Positions 10,756 to 23,009 are shown, counted from the first letter of the stretch. The stretch is 64,000 bases of DNA from Puccinia triticina (GCF_026914185.1 NC_070565.1:1054001-1118000), one strand, 5' to 3'. Notes: generated from the sequence alone by a model not told the origin. Numbers and translations: made by a program.

Positions 10756-11189
10756 TGTTATGATTGGTTATTTGGGCGAGTGGATATGAGCGCAAAACGA
10801 GGGACGAGGATGTAGCTTGCTGTTGCTCCAATGACGGTTGATTCGCGGAAGCCTTGCTCTGCTGCAAGAGAGACTCGGTCTATAAGTATACCGGCGAGTT
10901 TCCTACATATCCATTGCACATACTGCACGTCAATCCATCGCTCCCAAAATATATGAGGTATGTTTCATGCCCTGTATACACGGGACCGAGAGATAACGAA
11001 TCCAAGCGTTCAAATACGCAAAGGCTTCTTTCTTGCAAGTCGCAGACCGCCCTTTTATTCGGGGCCGCTGTCACGCATGATGCGAATGATTGAGGGATCC
11101 ATGATGGCTGGCTCGAGGGACGCCTGCCATGAGGGTCTGTCTCAGCCTGTGAGAACTTCTGTACAGTATGTAGCACTTCCCGCCGGGGA

Positions 11190-11470
11190 ACCGATCAGGT
11201 CCGGGTCGGGTCGGAACTTTGCCGACCCGCCCCGCCCCGCCCCGCCCAATGGGTAAATGGGCCGGGACAGGCCGGGACTCGGGGCGGGCTGGGTTAAGTT
11301 TTAAAATGCCAAGGCCCACCCCATAACCGGCCGTCTTGACAAATTCTTGAACCCACCCACCACGGGCGACCACGGGCCACCGATTGGGTTGACTAATCCA
11401 GGTCAACTCTCTGTCCCAGACCCGGGTGTGTTGGGTCGACCCGCGGGCCAACCCACAACCACAATATGCA
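11190..11470. repeat. GC-rich low-complexity block
   Basis: Rich in GGGTCGGGTCGG and (CCCCG)n (about 11225-11250) with inverted GGGCCGGGAC-type words. Open frames across it are compositional. The same GACCCGCC-style sequence occurs in small pieces near 2010-2100. Confidence 0.6.
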
Positions 11471-11479
11471 ACCTCTAAT

Positions 11480-12698
11480 TGTCACAGACCCTGCAGGGCT
11501 GTGAACTCAATCATTTATGGTTGCACAAGTTTTTTTTGAATATAAGCCATTGTGGTGAGCAAAATGGTACAGACGGTCCATGGTTCAAGATCCAGATGAA
11601 GACTCAAGATTCAAGTGACCATTTATCAAGATCAAGCCCTCAAGATTATACGTCTCAAATCTCAAGCTCAAGACTCAAGATTTTGTGATTGATATTGATC
11701 TTTCTCTCTGTTCTTTTTGATGTGGCTTCAGTTCAGCTACAACTCCACTTTCCATTGCACCCATTCTCTTATGTTACTCTCCTCATTTTTCTATGTATGT
11801 GTTTGATCTTTCTTTGTGTGTGTTTTGTTTTGTTTGTGTTGTGCAGAGCTTGTTTTTAGTTAGGGATGTGATGAACATGTCTGTGACATGTTCACTTCCT
11901 GGAGTCTTCAAAGTTTGAACTCAGATGATGGGGAGGGATGGCAGTCTTCTGATACACGAAATACACCATCAAGATTCTCAGATCCTTATCCTCATGACCT
12001 CATCAGATCCTTATCAACCCTCAAGATCCTCCTCAGCATCCCTTTGCAGATCCTCAACCCCCAAAACCCGCCAACAAGTCTCACTGACATTGTTGTTCAA
12101 CCCCCTTTCTCTGGTTTTTCTCAGATCTCATTCATCCTAGGACCTCACAGGAAGGCAGGCTCATCACCACTTTCCCTTCCTAGCACTGCCTACCGCCTGG
12201 CACCATGGGAGTTCCACAACGTATATGTGACAATAACGGTTTTATTTATCATGGATTATGGGTTTGTTTTATTGATCATTATGCTTTTATGAATTAGTCT
12301 AGCTAATGATTGATCTGCAATTGGGATTACTTGGCTGGAAACTTGATCTGCATAAGCTGATGACGTGTTCTAGATTGGATGGTGTCATTGGAGTGGTGTA
12401 AGTTTTCCCATTTATGTTGTACTCCTCAAAGTTGTTGTTCCCTTCCTTTTCTCTCTTTTCCCTATTGGTATATTCCTTGTTATTTTTTTCCTCACCATTT
12501 ATATTATCATCTATCTGAGTAATTCATTCTTGGTACAAACAAACTATCAAAAATCTTATTCATGAGAACCTTATAAAAACAAAAACAATCTACAATTATT
12601 TTCTACTATTCAAGCACACGGCAAACTATCCTCTTGGGTAAGTTTCATAGCCATATAGCAAACTAAATAGTAGGTGGATCCTCACAGTATAGTATTTA
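11480..12698. other. Gene-free stretch
   Basis: One open frame of 134 codons (11888-12292) has no recognisable motif and strongly biased composition, and I do not accept it as a gene. The rest is AT-rich. Confidence 0.4.
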
Positions 12699-12878
12699 AG
12701 GTGTTCAAAGTTGAAATCATAAAATTTTCCTTACATAAAATCATGAAATCATAAAACTTTCAAATGATGATTTTGTATGTACCATTTTAGAAAGGTTGCT
12801 CTAATTTGAGTGTTTGGGTGTGCATATTTTTTTCAGCTTAGAATTTTATGATTTTATGGAAGTCAACTTTGAACACCC
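12699..12878. mobile_element. Small TA-flanked MITE, GGTGTTCAAAGTTG ends
   Basis: 180 bases with TIRs AGGTGTTCAAAGTTG / CAACTTTGAACACCC, flanked by TA on both sides. The element at 57228-57404 has the same ends and nearly the same length (177). TA flanks fit Tc1/mariner-type mobilisation. Another lone end of the family (TTTTGAACACCATAATT) lies at about 13212-13228. Confidence 0.6.
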
Positions 12879-13249
12879 TAATTGTTTTTTTGATACATCA
12901 GAATTCAATACCATGTACTGTATGGAAAAAACATATGATACGGTGGTAGTGTATCTAAAAAATCAACACCTTTTCTGGGCAATTGGCGCTCAATCCAATG
13001 GCCCCTGACAGCAATACACTTGTGTTGTATTGTATCAGAATGTATTGGCAATACATTACCATGGATTGTATTGGTTTGATGACTTGATTCAATACCAATA
13101 CAGTGTATTGGACTCAAAAAAAATACCAACACATGTACCATACCATTTCACCATTGGTTGACTGCATGTTCCAAGCCAAAACTGGCTTTATGTATACTCT
13201 TATTTAAAAAATTGCATATGCAATTTTGAACACCATAATTCCCAAACTT

Positions 13250-13400
13250 AGTTAGTCCTCCCTTCTGAGTTGGCAGGCTGGTGCCCCTTGCCCGAAGCGC
13301 AAGCCTCCAAATGAGGAGACCCTCTGGGGCTATCCTCCAGAGAGTCTTGGTTAAGCTTGCATGATTCCCTCCTCTGAGTATCTCCCATGAGAGATTTGCT
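13250..13400. repeat. Fragment of a dispersed GC-rich repeat (GCGCAAGCCTCC family)
   Basis: Contains CCGAAGCGCAAGCCTCCAAA and GGCTATCCTCCAGAGAG. Close relatives are at 22025-22085, 56520-56600, 57160-57225, 57545-57600 and 62605-62700. It is non-coding. Confidence 0.5.
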
Positions 13401-14043
13401 AAATCACAGAATGGCAAGGAAAAGATTGGCTTTCCTGCAAGCCACATAGGAATGTTTCAAGGTTCTGATGTATGGCCATACACATTGTCCATCTGTAACC
13501 TTAGGCTTAGGGTCCCCATTTTGCAGACACGGGCGTATTATGGTGAGACACAGCCTAAATCAGGTTACTTTAATTTTGATTGAAATTTTTTTTATGGAGC
13601 AAGGCACCAAAATTTCAAACTCCTGTGCAAGTCACATTGAAAGTAATCAACTTTTATTTTTGGTGAAACTTGATTTTGATTTAGAGTTAAAAATCCAGTT
13701 TCAGCACCCAGCAATACAATACCTGATGCAAGTCACACCAAAATGATTTCACAACGTATTATATGGCCTTGGTTCCCAGTGGGGAAAATGATTTGGAAAT
13801 AAAAGGAGGCTGATAATCTTGTCAAGCTCCAGTTTTATCAAGTTGAATTTCCTTCCTTGAGAAAGTCACTATACCTGATTATTGATAATGAAAATTAACT
13901 TATTTCTGGTTACATGCTGTCTCTCAGCAATCCAATGTATGCATCATCCTGGTTCAGGTGTGCAATATTTCTGCTTTTACCCAATTCAAAAATTCTGATT
14001 CTTCAACTCTGTTTGGTGGGGACAATCTGCCACAGAGAAAAAT

Positions 14044-16141
14044 GTGTTTTTGTCTGTAGATCCTTATGCAACCACCTTCAAGAGCACTGGAGGTGAATTT
14101 TCCTTTGGGGATATGGAAGCCCAATTAGAAAATTTGCAAGAAGATAAATATGCTCCACACTTCTTAGCCAAGATCCCAGAGCTGTACAAGAAAAAAACTG
14201 GACTAGCAAGAGATCGTAAGCTTTAAAACTGCATCAATGGAGAAAACCACCAAAAATTAAAGACATCCCCATTTGTCCTCAATTCCAAAAGATGTGGAAG
14301 ATCCAAGATCTGTAAAAGGGAGGGAAGGTATTTTTTATTTTTCACTCTATCAGTACTAACATTAAAACTTAAGCTGATTAGTGTGGTATAGCTTTGGCAA
14401 CTTGTTTGCTGGAGGATCTGGAATCTATATACCACATGCCACCAATTTATCAAAGAGACCTTCCCAGAATTTACGGACAGAGTCTTATAGGAACACTGAA
14501 GGAATTTGACAAACTTCTTTTCAGGAAGACAATTGATCGAACTTCAGAATTACAGGGGGTTGGATATGCCATTACCATGTACTATCCACATTTTATACCC
14601 AAATTTATGCTCAATGGAAGGATATTGAGCAATACCAATATTGAAAAAAAGAAGTATGAATCATAATGAATTCATAATTGGTTTGTGTTTGAATAGAGAG
14701 ATTTTTTCCACTGACAAATTGATTTCCCTTTCCCTCAAAGTGTGAATATGTTTAGCCTAGAGGAATCTTCCTATGCTTGTAATTTTGGAAACATTCCCAA
14801 CATGGATGATACAAAAGGAGTTCGTGTTCTTTTACTCAAAGATAACTTTGGCTGGAAAAATGAAGAAGACAAAGAATATGATAAATTTGTGGATGAGATG
14901 GATATGCCACAAGTTGTGAAAAAACTATGCCATATCTCAGACTCATTGGAACGTGAAACAGGAAAAGCAACACACACATCATTCAAAGATGTTTCTTTTT
15001 TCCCAATAAATATAATGTTTGGAATGAACAAGCAGGAGAAGCTTCAATGGAAAATGAAAATATTCCAAACCATTGAGTTGATGTACAAGCATCAGTTGAT
15101 AACTGTTGAGGAATTGAGGCAGTTTTTTGGAAAATCAAATCATATCATGTATGCTGCTGAATATCTTCATGACCAGTTTGTATACAGTATGGAAATTGCC
15201 TCAAAAAGCAAGTATTCTTGGCATCCCTTAAGAACTGTTTGGAACCACAGCTACTCCTCACCTCTCTGGAATATATTTCAAGGTTAGTGAAAGCAATTTA
15301 GAAGGGATGTATTTGCTTGAATGTACTAATTGATTTTGGAAAATTGCTCACATTTCTCTACTCAAAAGCACTTGAGGAAGGGCAAAGAAAGGAATTTGAG
15401 TATGCACTTCTTTCTCTTGGATACAAAGATTACAAACAATACTTTCAAACAGCAAGAGCAGAGAAAGATAAACCACACCCATGGACTGGTGAATTAGAGA
15501 TCAATGAAGTCAGAAGTTTCTTGGATGATCATTATATCAGCGGGGTCAAAAAGGAACCCAATGAAATGGGAGAGAGCAATATTACATCTATTTACAATTT
15601 TTTCAAAACCTTTGAGATTGGCCCATCTGGAGAAGGGTCTGAGGAAATGATAATTTTGCACCAATTTTTTGAATTCATGAGGAAGTATCACAGCAACAAT
15701 TTCCCAGAGGAATATCAAAACAACCCAGAATATATAAAAAGGACAAGCTTATTGGCCATTGGTGTTGGATATATATCAGAAATTGATAACATATACATCT
15801 ATTTGGCTCACCATTACTCCTCAAGAACCTCTATCTGGTCTAACAACCAGTCCATTAAAACTGCCAGACATCAATCAGATGCTTTGGAAGAACTGTGCCA
15901 TTTTGTAGGGCATGTTAGATTCCTCACACCCCATCATCACTCTCAGATCAGAGCTGTTCTCCAGTCTCAACCCTTTCATGAATATCTCTTGCATTCATAT
16001 GTTCAGGGCAAAATCTCACTATTGGACCAGATATTCCAAAAGCTCTTCAGAAAATTTAACGGAGGATTCTCACTCAAATCACGTGTTGTTGTTCGGAAAA
16101 TTCAAATCCGAAACAAGTTACACAAAATTGGGCTCTTGTGA
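14044..16141 (+). CDS. Unrecognised four-exon protein gene, 5' end unresolved
   Basis: Exons with matching phase: (?)14044-14215, 14392-14653, 14741-15282 and 15369-16141 (TGA). Donors are GTAAGC, GTATGA and GTTAGT; acceptors end ATAG, AAAG and AAAG. Joined, they give about 582 residues without a stop. The first exon opens upstream; its true start or a preceding exon could not be fixed, although ATG 13914 is a candidate. No domain is recognised. The protein is rich in Phe, Tyr, His and Glu. One segment (KIFQTIELMYKHQLIT...) and the following YAAEYLHDQF weakly resemble the C-terminal helices of the secreted family at 20-54 kb (for example AAEYLFVQQFIFSTI), perhaps by distant kinship or convergence. 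No signal peptide could be assigned because the start is missing. Confidence 0.6.
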
Positions 16142-16807
16142 ACATGATCATCAAGGTAGTAGATCTCCTGACGCTGCACATTTGAATCAATACCTATCGA
16201 CACCATTTGGAATATCCAGCCAGTTTTTATTCTTAGATTGAGCCCAAAATTGTTCAGTTTTTACCTTTTGTCCACCTCTTCCTTGGACCTGTTTGATATT
16301 ATCAGTGCTGAAATTTGCATTCAAAGTGTTCTAAAGCTTGTCAGATCTTTCTGTTTCCCATTTGTTCCATGTGAGATACTTGTGGGTGCTATGTGGCTTA
16401 GATCAAGGGTGGGTATCCACATTTGTCCTTGGCTATGGATGTGTTTCTATGTGTCTCCATGAGGAATGACTTCCTCCGAACAAAAAAAACGGACTCGGTC
16501 GCCGGGCGCAGTGCCCGCCGGAAGGCTACATGAGATCAGGGCTCATGACGACATCGATGATCTGATTGCGGGCAACGCTGGGCAAATTGCAGATTCGGAT
16601 GGGATGGAGGGATGTGGCACTGCAGAGATCTGCAGGGATCGGCCGGAGGAAATGAGGAGCGCCGGTTGGGGTGGCTGCCGGGCAGATCGGCGGATCATCT
16701 CCAAGACAAACACCGATGCAGGCCATCGCTCACCGGGCCAACCGAGCCTGCATGCTGGTCGGGAAGCGCTCGGCAGGACTGTGGGGCCGAGGGGCACCCA
16801 CCCAGGA

Positions 16808-16815
16808 TATATAAG
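16808..16815 (+). promoter_or_regulatory. TATA box upstream of the 168-aa secreted protein gene
   Basis: TATATAAG lies about 120 bases before the ATG at 16934. The sequence between it and the start is C/A-rich, as expected for a fungal 5' leader. Confidence 0.5.
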
Positions 16816-16933
16816 CTCAGCCCAGATCCAGCCACCCCCAGTATATCCCCCACCAGATTTGCCACAACATTGCAGCTAAATTTAACCAGAAAGAACGCCC
16901 TGCAAACACCTATTTACCAACCCATCTCACAAA

Positions 16934-17519
16934 ATGTACCCCGTCAAGATCCAGCTCTCGGCTTTTATCCTCCTAGTCCTTGGCTCGGCCCTGGTCGAGT
17001 ATTCGGCGGCCGCCCCGACCGCGCCAAGCGATGCCAAGTCCGGCCTCCAGGCGCCGGCCGGCCATCATGAGCGGGAATCCCAGCGCGTGCGGGCGCGATC
17101 GTTCGATCCGGACCTGTTGACCGGCGACAGCACTCCCGCAACATTCCCCTCGCAAGCCAACACGCCCTCGTCCTCCGGCCTCCTGACCAACACGCCGCCC
17201 GGATCGGGCGTCATCAATGGCGACGCCAGGAAGCTGCTCAGCTACCAGGCGGCCCCCAAGACCTCCTTCCAGCCCCGCCGGTTCCAGGACAGCTCGACGG
17301 CAGAGGACGCCAACCAGTTCCTCGTCTCTCCCCCCTCCGACCCGCCCACTCTACACAGGCGTCACCTTCTCACCGCCGCCCCCGTAAGCACCCTCCCCTT
17401 CAACCACATCCTGCTTTGCACACACTCACGTGCCCACTGTCCACTCTCCGTTCTTCCCTCAGACTACCTCCGATGAAGCCAGCGACCAGCAGCTCCCCAA
17501 CCGTAGCCGCATCCACTGA
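16934..17519 (+). CDS. Predicted small secreted protein, two exons, 168 aa
   Basis: Exon 1 is 16934-17383 and exon 2 is 17463-17519 (TGA), separated by a 79-nt intron (GTAAGC...CCTCAG) in phase 0; total coding length is 507 nt. Residues 1 to about 26 form a classic signal peptide: a basic start (MYPVK), a hydrophobic core (LSAFILLVLGSALVEY) and a small-residue cleavage region SAA|APT. The mature part is Ser/Pro/Thr-rich, probably disordered, and has no cysteine. GC content is visibly higher than in the neighbours. No family is recognised. A secreted or cell-wall protein, or an effector candidate, are possibilities. Without splicing the frame would run to 17476 and end in an unlikely tail, which favours the spliced model. 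Confidence 0.68.
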
Positions 17520-18534
17520 GCTTGACCCATCGCCTCCCATGACTCCATCCTTTCTAATCGCCTTCCTCCTCCCTCCAAAAGAAGCGCATAACCACATCCA
17601 CACCTCCCCCGGACACTCACTCTTCATCGATCTCCTGCCTCCAGTTTCCTCCCCGCTTGTTCACCCAAAAAAAAAAACAGTCTACTTACAGACCCCAAAC
17701 CCGATTGTATTGTTTCTCTCCATATTTATCCTTTCCTATCTTGCCTCCCCTCATCCGTGACGGCTCTAATCTCAAAGCCCACTCGTATCCCCATCTACCA
17801 TACATCTTCGCGTCCGACTGACTCTCCCGTTGGCCTCACTTTTAATCTGCCGATTTATAACTTATTTGGGTCTCCTATTGTATCATATTTCTCTACATTA
17901 AGCAAGCAAATTGAACAGCCGAGTAGCTGCGCACAGAGCTAATGAACTACTGTGCGAGGGATTGTGTTCGGAGAGGAGGTGGTCTGTGGTGGCTAACAAT
18001 GGAGTGATGGTTCTGCCGCAGCCAGGAGGAGCAAAGATGATGTGGCTACAATGACATGGATGGAAACAGCCAAGCAGAGAAAAAAAAACTGTGCTCCGAC
18101 TAAGGATGCCACCCGGAGCCTGCAAATCCAGCTCTACCCAATCCGATATTGGGCCGGGTTGGGTGTCGACAGGGCTTTGTGTACATACATCCGACAGCTT
18201 TTCAATTGCAACCCGCCGGATTCGCCGGGCTCAGATGCCGGACAAGCTCTCCCCGAGCCCGATGCGCCGGGCGGCATTGTTGTTGTGCCCGTGTTTGGAA
18301 TGGTTGTCCAGCTTCCGAGTTGGTTTTCCCAATCACAAAGGTGCATAGATATTCAGCCTTGCTCAGCCTGGGGAGGCGAACACGGGAGGAACTTGCGTTA
18401 AGTTCGGGATGTATGCAACCAGACTTGCGCAAATGTACCGGCCAAGCGTTCTTGAAAACACAATTTGACTTCAGCCTACTGAGCTCTACTGAGCTTCATT
18501 ATTTTTTGCCTTTTGCAATTCAGAATCGTCGGAT
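17520..18534. other. Gene-free stretch
   Basis: C-rich leader-like sequence, then mixed composition. Open frames at 18042-18574 overlap one another on both strands and show no motif. I see nothing I would call a gene. Confidence 0.4.
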
Positions 18535-19270
18535 GTGGGACGGCCGAGCACAGACTGAGCATATTATCGGATGACACGCGACGCCGCAGAGCCGGAGACA
18601 TTGTTTGTCAACACCTCCGACGAGCTCAACGGCCAAGCAGATCGAAGGGACACTGGCTGTAACTAGGCGGATGTCTTTCCCCAGACCAGCTCCGAGTTTC
18701 TCTGCAAAATGGCGAGCCGGACCCATCGGGGGATCCACCCCATTACCACTATCGACGCCGGCACAAGGACTCAAACACACGCCGAACGATCGAACACTGC
18801 CCTCGACGAGCTGATCAGACAAGCCGGCCTCCATCGCGCCACTACTCATCGGATTCATCCTTCGGGTCGTCGCCCACCGCAAGACTCTGCTGTTGACCAG
18901 CCAGGACAGCCGGACACGCTCCTCAGCAAAGAGACAATCAAGGCCGGGGCAATTGCGGCCGCAGTCCCGCAAGTCTCGATCCAAGTGGCCAAGTGCATCG
19001 AGGTCTTCGTCCTCACCGGTCTCCCAAAACCCCTCACTTCGCTCCCCGCCTCCCTCGGATCGTGATATGCTTTGCGCCTTGCTTCTGCTCGTCAAGCAGA
19101 TCCATCCCGCCGCTCGCTATCTCGATCTCGACGACCACCAACCCGGCCTCAACCATCATCCTGTTCGAATCTCCTCATCCTCCCGATCATCTTCCTGGCC
19201 CGCAACGTTTCCTTTTCTCATCATCATCATCATCTTGGTGTGGAAAATCAGCTTCAATGGTCCCCCACCA
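18535..19270 (+). pseudogene. Fragment of the 606-aa gene (49732-51945), internally deleted
   Basis: Plus-strand DNA here matches the coding strand of the gene at 49732-51945. The match starts in its fourth exon (…CACCTCCGACGAGCTCAACG…), jumps over a large internal part, and continues through the last exon (CTTGACCAGTC-like region, ...LTSLPASLGS, then the Asp-rich DLDDHQ segment) into 3' flanking sequence. The frame is broken in several places. It lies convergent to the secreted-family gene at 20031-21231. A second fragment of the same gene sits in the equivalent place at 45168-45760. Confidence 0.6.
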
Positions 19271-20030
19271 TCAGGTCCACTTTTTATTCTATCTACCGTG
19301 CTCCCTCTTACCTTTTCAGCCAACTGACTATTTACTCACTTTGCTTCTTCAGGAGATTAATCCACCAACTGCTCAATTTATTTGAACTCTACTCGAGCAC
19401 TAATTTTTGTGGCCTTTTATGTGCAGCACATCTCTCATCTCAGCATTTATCTATGTGGACTAGTTCTAACTAGTTTCACTTACTGAATTTATCAAGCTTT
19501 TGGTAAATATAAGATATAATTTTGGGAAGAGTAAGTATGTTTGACGCCATCAAGAGAAGTCAATCACCTGAAATCTTCTGAGGGGCTCCTCAGGTATGCA
19601 CCGAAATGATTCTCATGGACGGGTCCAACGAGGCCTCAAGGGCCCTAGAATCCAATCAACTTCACTCACGGGTTGACCAATTATTAAACATTCGCAACTT
19701 TGAAATGAGTTTTGTTTCCCTCATTAACACTGGTTCCTCTTGGAAAGCTGTTACAGCGTGTTCGTTCAGGCTCGCCGGGGAGGAATCCTTGCCGTGCCGG
19801 TCACCCGCTGAACAGAGACTCCTATATATATGAGGACTGATAGCTAACGAGCCAGTGCATAACTTGGGAATCAAATTGAAGAATGCGCAGTAGATGGTGC
19901 GAATAGAAAGTTGGACAAAGTAAAATTTATGGCATGTATTTATGTGACTTCATGCCCGTTTCAGAGAAAAAATCAGGAACATCATTGTTTAGCTGGGTTG
20001 AAAAAAATCCGGATGTTTGAGGTTCTCAAG

Positions 20031-21231
20031 TCAGGCGAATCGAGAATCCAGAAGCATGACTAGGGTTGAGCTTCTATACAGCGGAATCAAGCGAATTGCC
20101 TCACGCATTTCATCTAATTTATCCGCGGGCTGATTCAAATGCGTGAACTTCTGGAGGTCTTTTTGAGAGATCAATTTGTCATCGCAAAGGAACTTGATGG
20201 TTCTGAGCACCATTTGCTGGACGAAAAGGATTTCCGCAGTTTCATACTCATTCGATTGGAGGCGGCTAGGCTTTTGGTCAAGATTAATCCTACGCGCATC
20301 ATTGACCGGCGGCGTCATTTTGTCCATCAGCTGATTCAACTTTTTGAGCCATTCCGATGTGTCTGTGCCAGCATCCAGGGCATGACCTGTCGGTTTCCTT
20401 CGCTTGGAAGAAGTCCCTGTGAGAGACTGTCCTGATTCGGCGCCCAGTTTTTCCTTGTTCGTGTAGCTGGTTGCAATTGTGTGGAAATATCAATTTCTGA
20501 AAATTGGTGGTTACATTAGTCTCAATAGAATACGAACTCAATTCCTGTGTAAAATTGTTTGAATGATTTCAGGAAGCTATTGTGTCGCCGACGAAGATCG
20601 ATCAGCTCGAAAATGCCGTCCAGTTCTTTGTGGGCTTGCCACAATTCCCCGATCCAGTTGCGTAATCGCTTTTCCGTCTCACGTTGTATGCGGGGGTCAT
20701 AATGGGATGATTTCCAATCATACGGCTTAATCACATTCTCGAACCTTGAAAGATCGGATCGCAATTCTTGAAATCTATCATCCAGACTCATTGCTTCTCG
20801 CCCTGGTGTATATCAAATGTTGTGAGGATCAGTTTCCAAAATCGAGGAAGTGGTCAAAAGAGAATGATACCATGAAATCTGTTACTGAAACAATCAGTTT
20901 CTTGATTCGCTTCTTGAGGTTTGCGCAGGGAGAAATGTATATAAGCTGACCATTTGGGCCGACCGGGAGCGCGACTGTTGGGGTATGTGGAACTTCATGT
21001 ACACTCTCTGAAATTTTCTTGGGACTCGCAATGAGTTGATCCGTAGCACCTACATTGGCATGAAGAAAATAGGTTACGTGTTTTGAGGGTCAATGTCAGT
21101 TAACTACAAAGTTTGGGGATTCAAAATATATCATGTAAGACAAGAGATAAGGGATGAAGATTACCTATGAAGTAAGCTGCTTGAAAGCAGCACAAAACAA
21201 GAGAGGCTAGCTGTTGTCGCTTCAAAAGCAT
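20031..21231 (-). CDS. Predicted secreted protein, paralog 1 of 4, 255 aa
   Basis: Exon 1 is 21231-21165, exon 2 is 20802-20538 and exon 3 is 20466-20031 (TGA); 768 nt, an exact multiple of three. Donors are GTAATC and GTTCGT, acceptors ACACCAG and AACCAG. Exon 1 codes a signal peptide (MLLKRQQL, then ASLVLCCFQAAYFIG); an in-frame TGA lies just upstream of the ATG. Exon 2 is charged and helical. Exon 3 carries the family motif ILFVQQMVLRTIKFL followed by LISQKDLQKF. This is the shortest paralog: it lacks the KRLVLAP block of exon 2, and the SPEPG motif is degraded. Intron 1 is 362 nt, long for this genome. I do not recognise the family. A secreted role, possibly at the host interface, is inferred only from the signal peptide and lineage-type expansion. 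Confidence 0.72.
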
Positions 21232-22840
21232 GTCGTGCTTTCAACGCGAGGCAAAGAAAGCGAGGGGTCCGTTCGGGCTCAAGGACTAGTGTAACAGGAG
21301 GGTTATCCTACTCTCGTGTGTAACTATATATAGCTTGATTTGATTGGAAGGGAAGAATCCTGATTTGATTTGAGATTGGTTTGAACGATAAACTGTGCTA
21401 GCTGTAGCGAAAAAACAGTCAGTGGTAGAGAAAGGACACTATGCTGTGGTGGAATTTTGGAAAGGGGCATTTGCTCGTCTGCTGCCCAACATATAAGGGC
21501 CATCTGGCCCCCCACTCCAAGCGAGCTGCACTAGAGGAACAGGTTGAGTTTCTGGGTCTGTAGTCGGGCTACCGATCATAGAAGCTGAGTTTTTCTCCCC
21601 AGTTCCTCTCGATTCTTCTTCAGACGGCAAGAGACTCCCCTCAGTTTCATCACCTTGCGCGTACATACATGTTCTTCCCACTGCCTCATGATCCTTGAAG
21701 AGTCCTGCTTCAAAGTCCAACCTTTTGTCCAGTGTGTCAGTGACCTGCTTGGGGCTGAACTGCTGACGCGTAGCAAGTCCTCAGACCTTTATACATAGCT
21801 TAACAAAAGCCCCTTGTTTCAGGTAGCCGTGCCCGTGACACCCGGACATGGACATTTGATGCCTTCCTGTCAAGATCTACGGGTCCCAGGAGTGGTCTGG
21901 AGCCCAAAAAGTTAGATTTCCCTGCAAAAATCTAGACTTTTTGGGTCTCAACCAACAGCTGTGGGGATCCCAGATTGATTCAGCGGCCGCCCTGACCCTA
22001 ACTTAACATCAGTCTCACACTTTGGGGGGCCTTGGTACAGCCTGGGCCGGCGCGAAGCGCGAGCTCCAAATGGGGGACTTGAGACAAGAGCATCCGCATG
22101 AGTTGTGGATTTTTTATTGGATTAAACTCCTCCCCAGAGTCCGATTTGGACTAAGCGGGAGTAAATTAGTGGTTTAACATTAAGCGGACCAACACGCGCC
22201 GACCAATTTTTTTTTGGCAGCATTCCTCTCCCTCCCACTTTCCAACAAACTACAGGTACAAATTGTTCTGGATCACTTGGCTCTTTAAGCAATTGGTGCC
22301 AAGCAAGAGCCAAGCAATGACCCACAATCATGTACAGGACATGTGCTTTTATACTTTAAGTTTTGCCCCGAAGACCGGCAAGTCTTCACATTAGGCCATC
22401 TAATGGCCTCTCTTCTGCCCGCTCTTGGACTCTCATTTTATTCCTAGCCGCTCTTGGCTATTACTCTTCTTGCATCTCCTATATTGGTGTTATCCTAACA
22501 CTAGCTTCTCTACTCAGCAGCCGCTCTTGGCTGCCTTCATATATGAACAGACAAGAAATACTATAATGGTAATGCATAAGGAAAACAAGCTCTGCAGCTT
22601 GTTTTCCGGGTTCAAATATTGGTCTTGGATGTCTAGGGAGTGTCACGGAGTGTAACCTATTGGTTAGGTTACAACAATATATACCTCTTGCCCATGTTGT
22701 ATAGGGTCTACTTGAATCCTGTATATTAGTAACATGGCCATCCTTTCCCCGCGTTTCCACATCCTCTTTCACTTTCTTAGCTTGTGTTCTTGGGTGTTGT
22801 TGGCAGGCTGTAGGCAATGCTGTGTCCAGGCTGTATATGG
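21232..22840. other. Gene-free stretch between paralog 1 and the copia element
   Basis: The 5' region of paralog 1 comes first. A GC-rich dispersed repeat fragment (GCGCGAAGCGCGAGCTCC) lies at 22025-22085, and the word GCCGCTCTTGG occurs three times in 22410-22535. No supported gene. Confidence 0.45.
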
Positions 22841-22940
22841 TGTAGTGGAGTGGGGTGGACAAACTCCACATTTGGAGTATCAATGAGTCAAGAGGCGGGC
22901 AGGGAGGAGCAATGAACTTCAGGCATTTCCGACTACAACA
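22841..22940 (+). repeat. 5' LTR of copia element 1 (100 bp)
   Basis: TGTAGTGGAG...GACTACAACA. It matches 27343-27442 except for one T/C difference near the end. Confidence 0.85.
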
Positions 22941-22970
22941 TATTAAGAGTCTTCAATCTACCAACTGAGC
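22941..22970 (+). promoter_or_regulatory. Primer-binding site complementary to the 5' half of tRNA-Lys(CTT)
   Basis: Directly after the LTR, TATTAAGAGTC followed by TCTACCAACTGAGC is the complement of a tRNA anticodon arm GACTCTTAAT and D-arm GCTCAGTTGGTAGA, in the spacing found in tRNA-Lys(CTT). The primer 3' end would lie in the anticodon loop or stem (about position 39-40), as in half-tRNA priming of Drosophila copia. Assignment is from memory of eukaryotic tRNA-Lys sequences. Confidence 0.65.
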
Positions 22971-23009
22971 AAATTCTTCAATTAAACTTTGGCACAACCG
23001 GTTTAGTTT

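Noticed and set aside
11888..12292. 134-codon open frame as a gene
   Set aside because: Biased Ser/Leu/Pro composition, no homologous motif, and an overlapping frame on the same strand; no supporting splice or promoter context.
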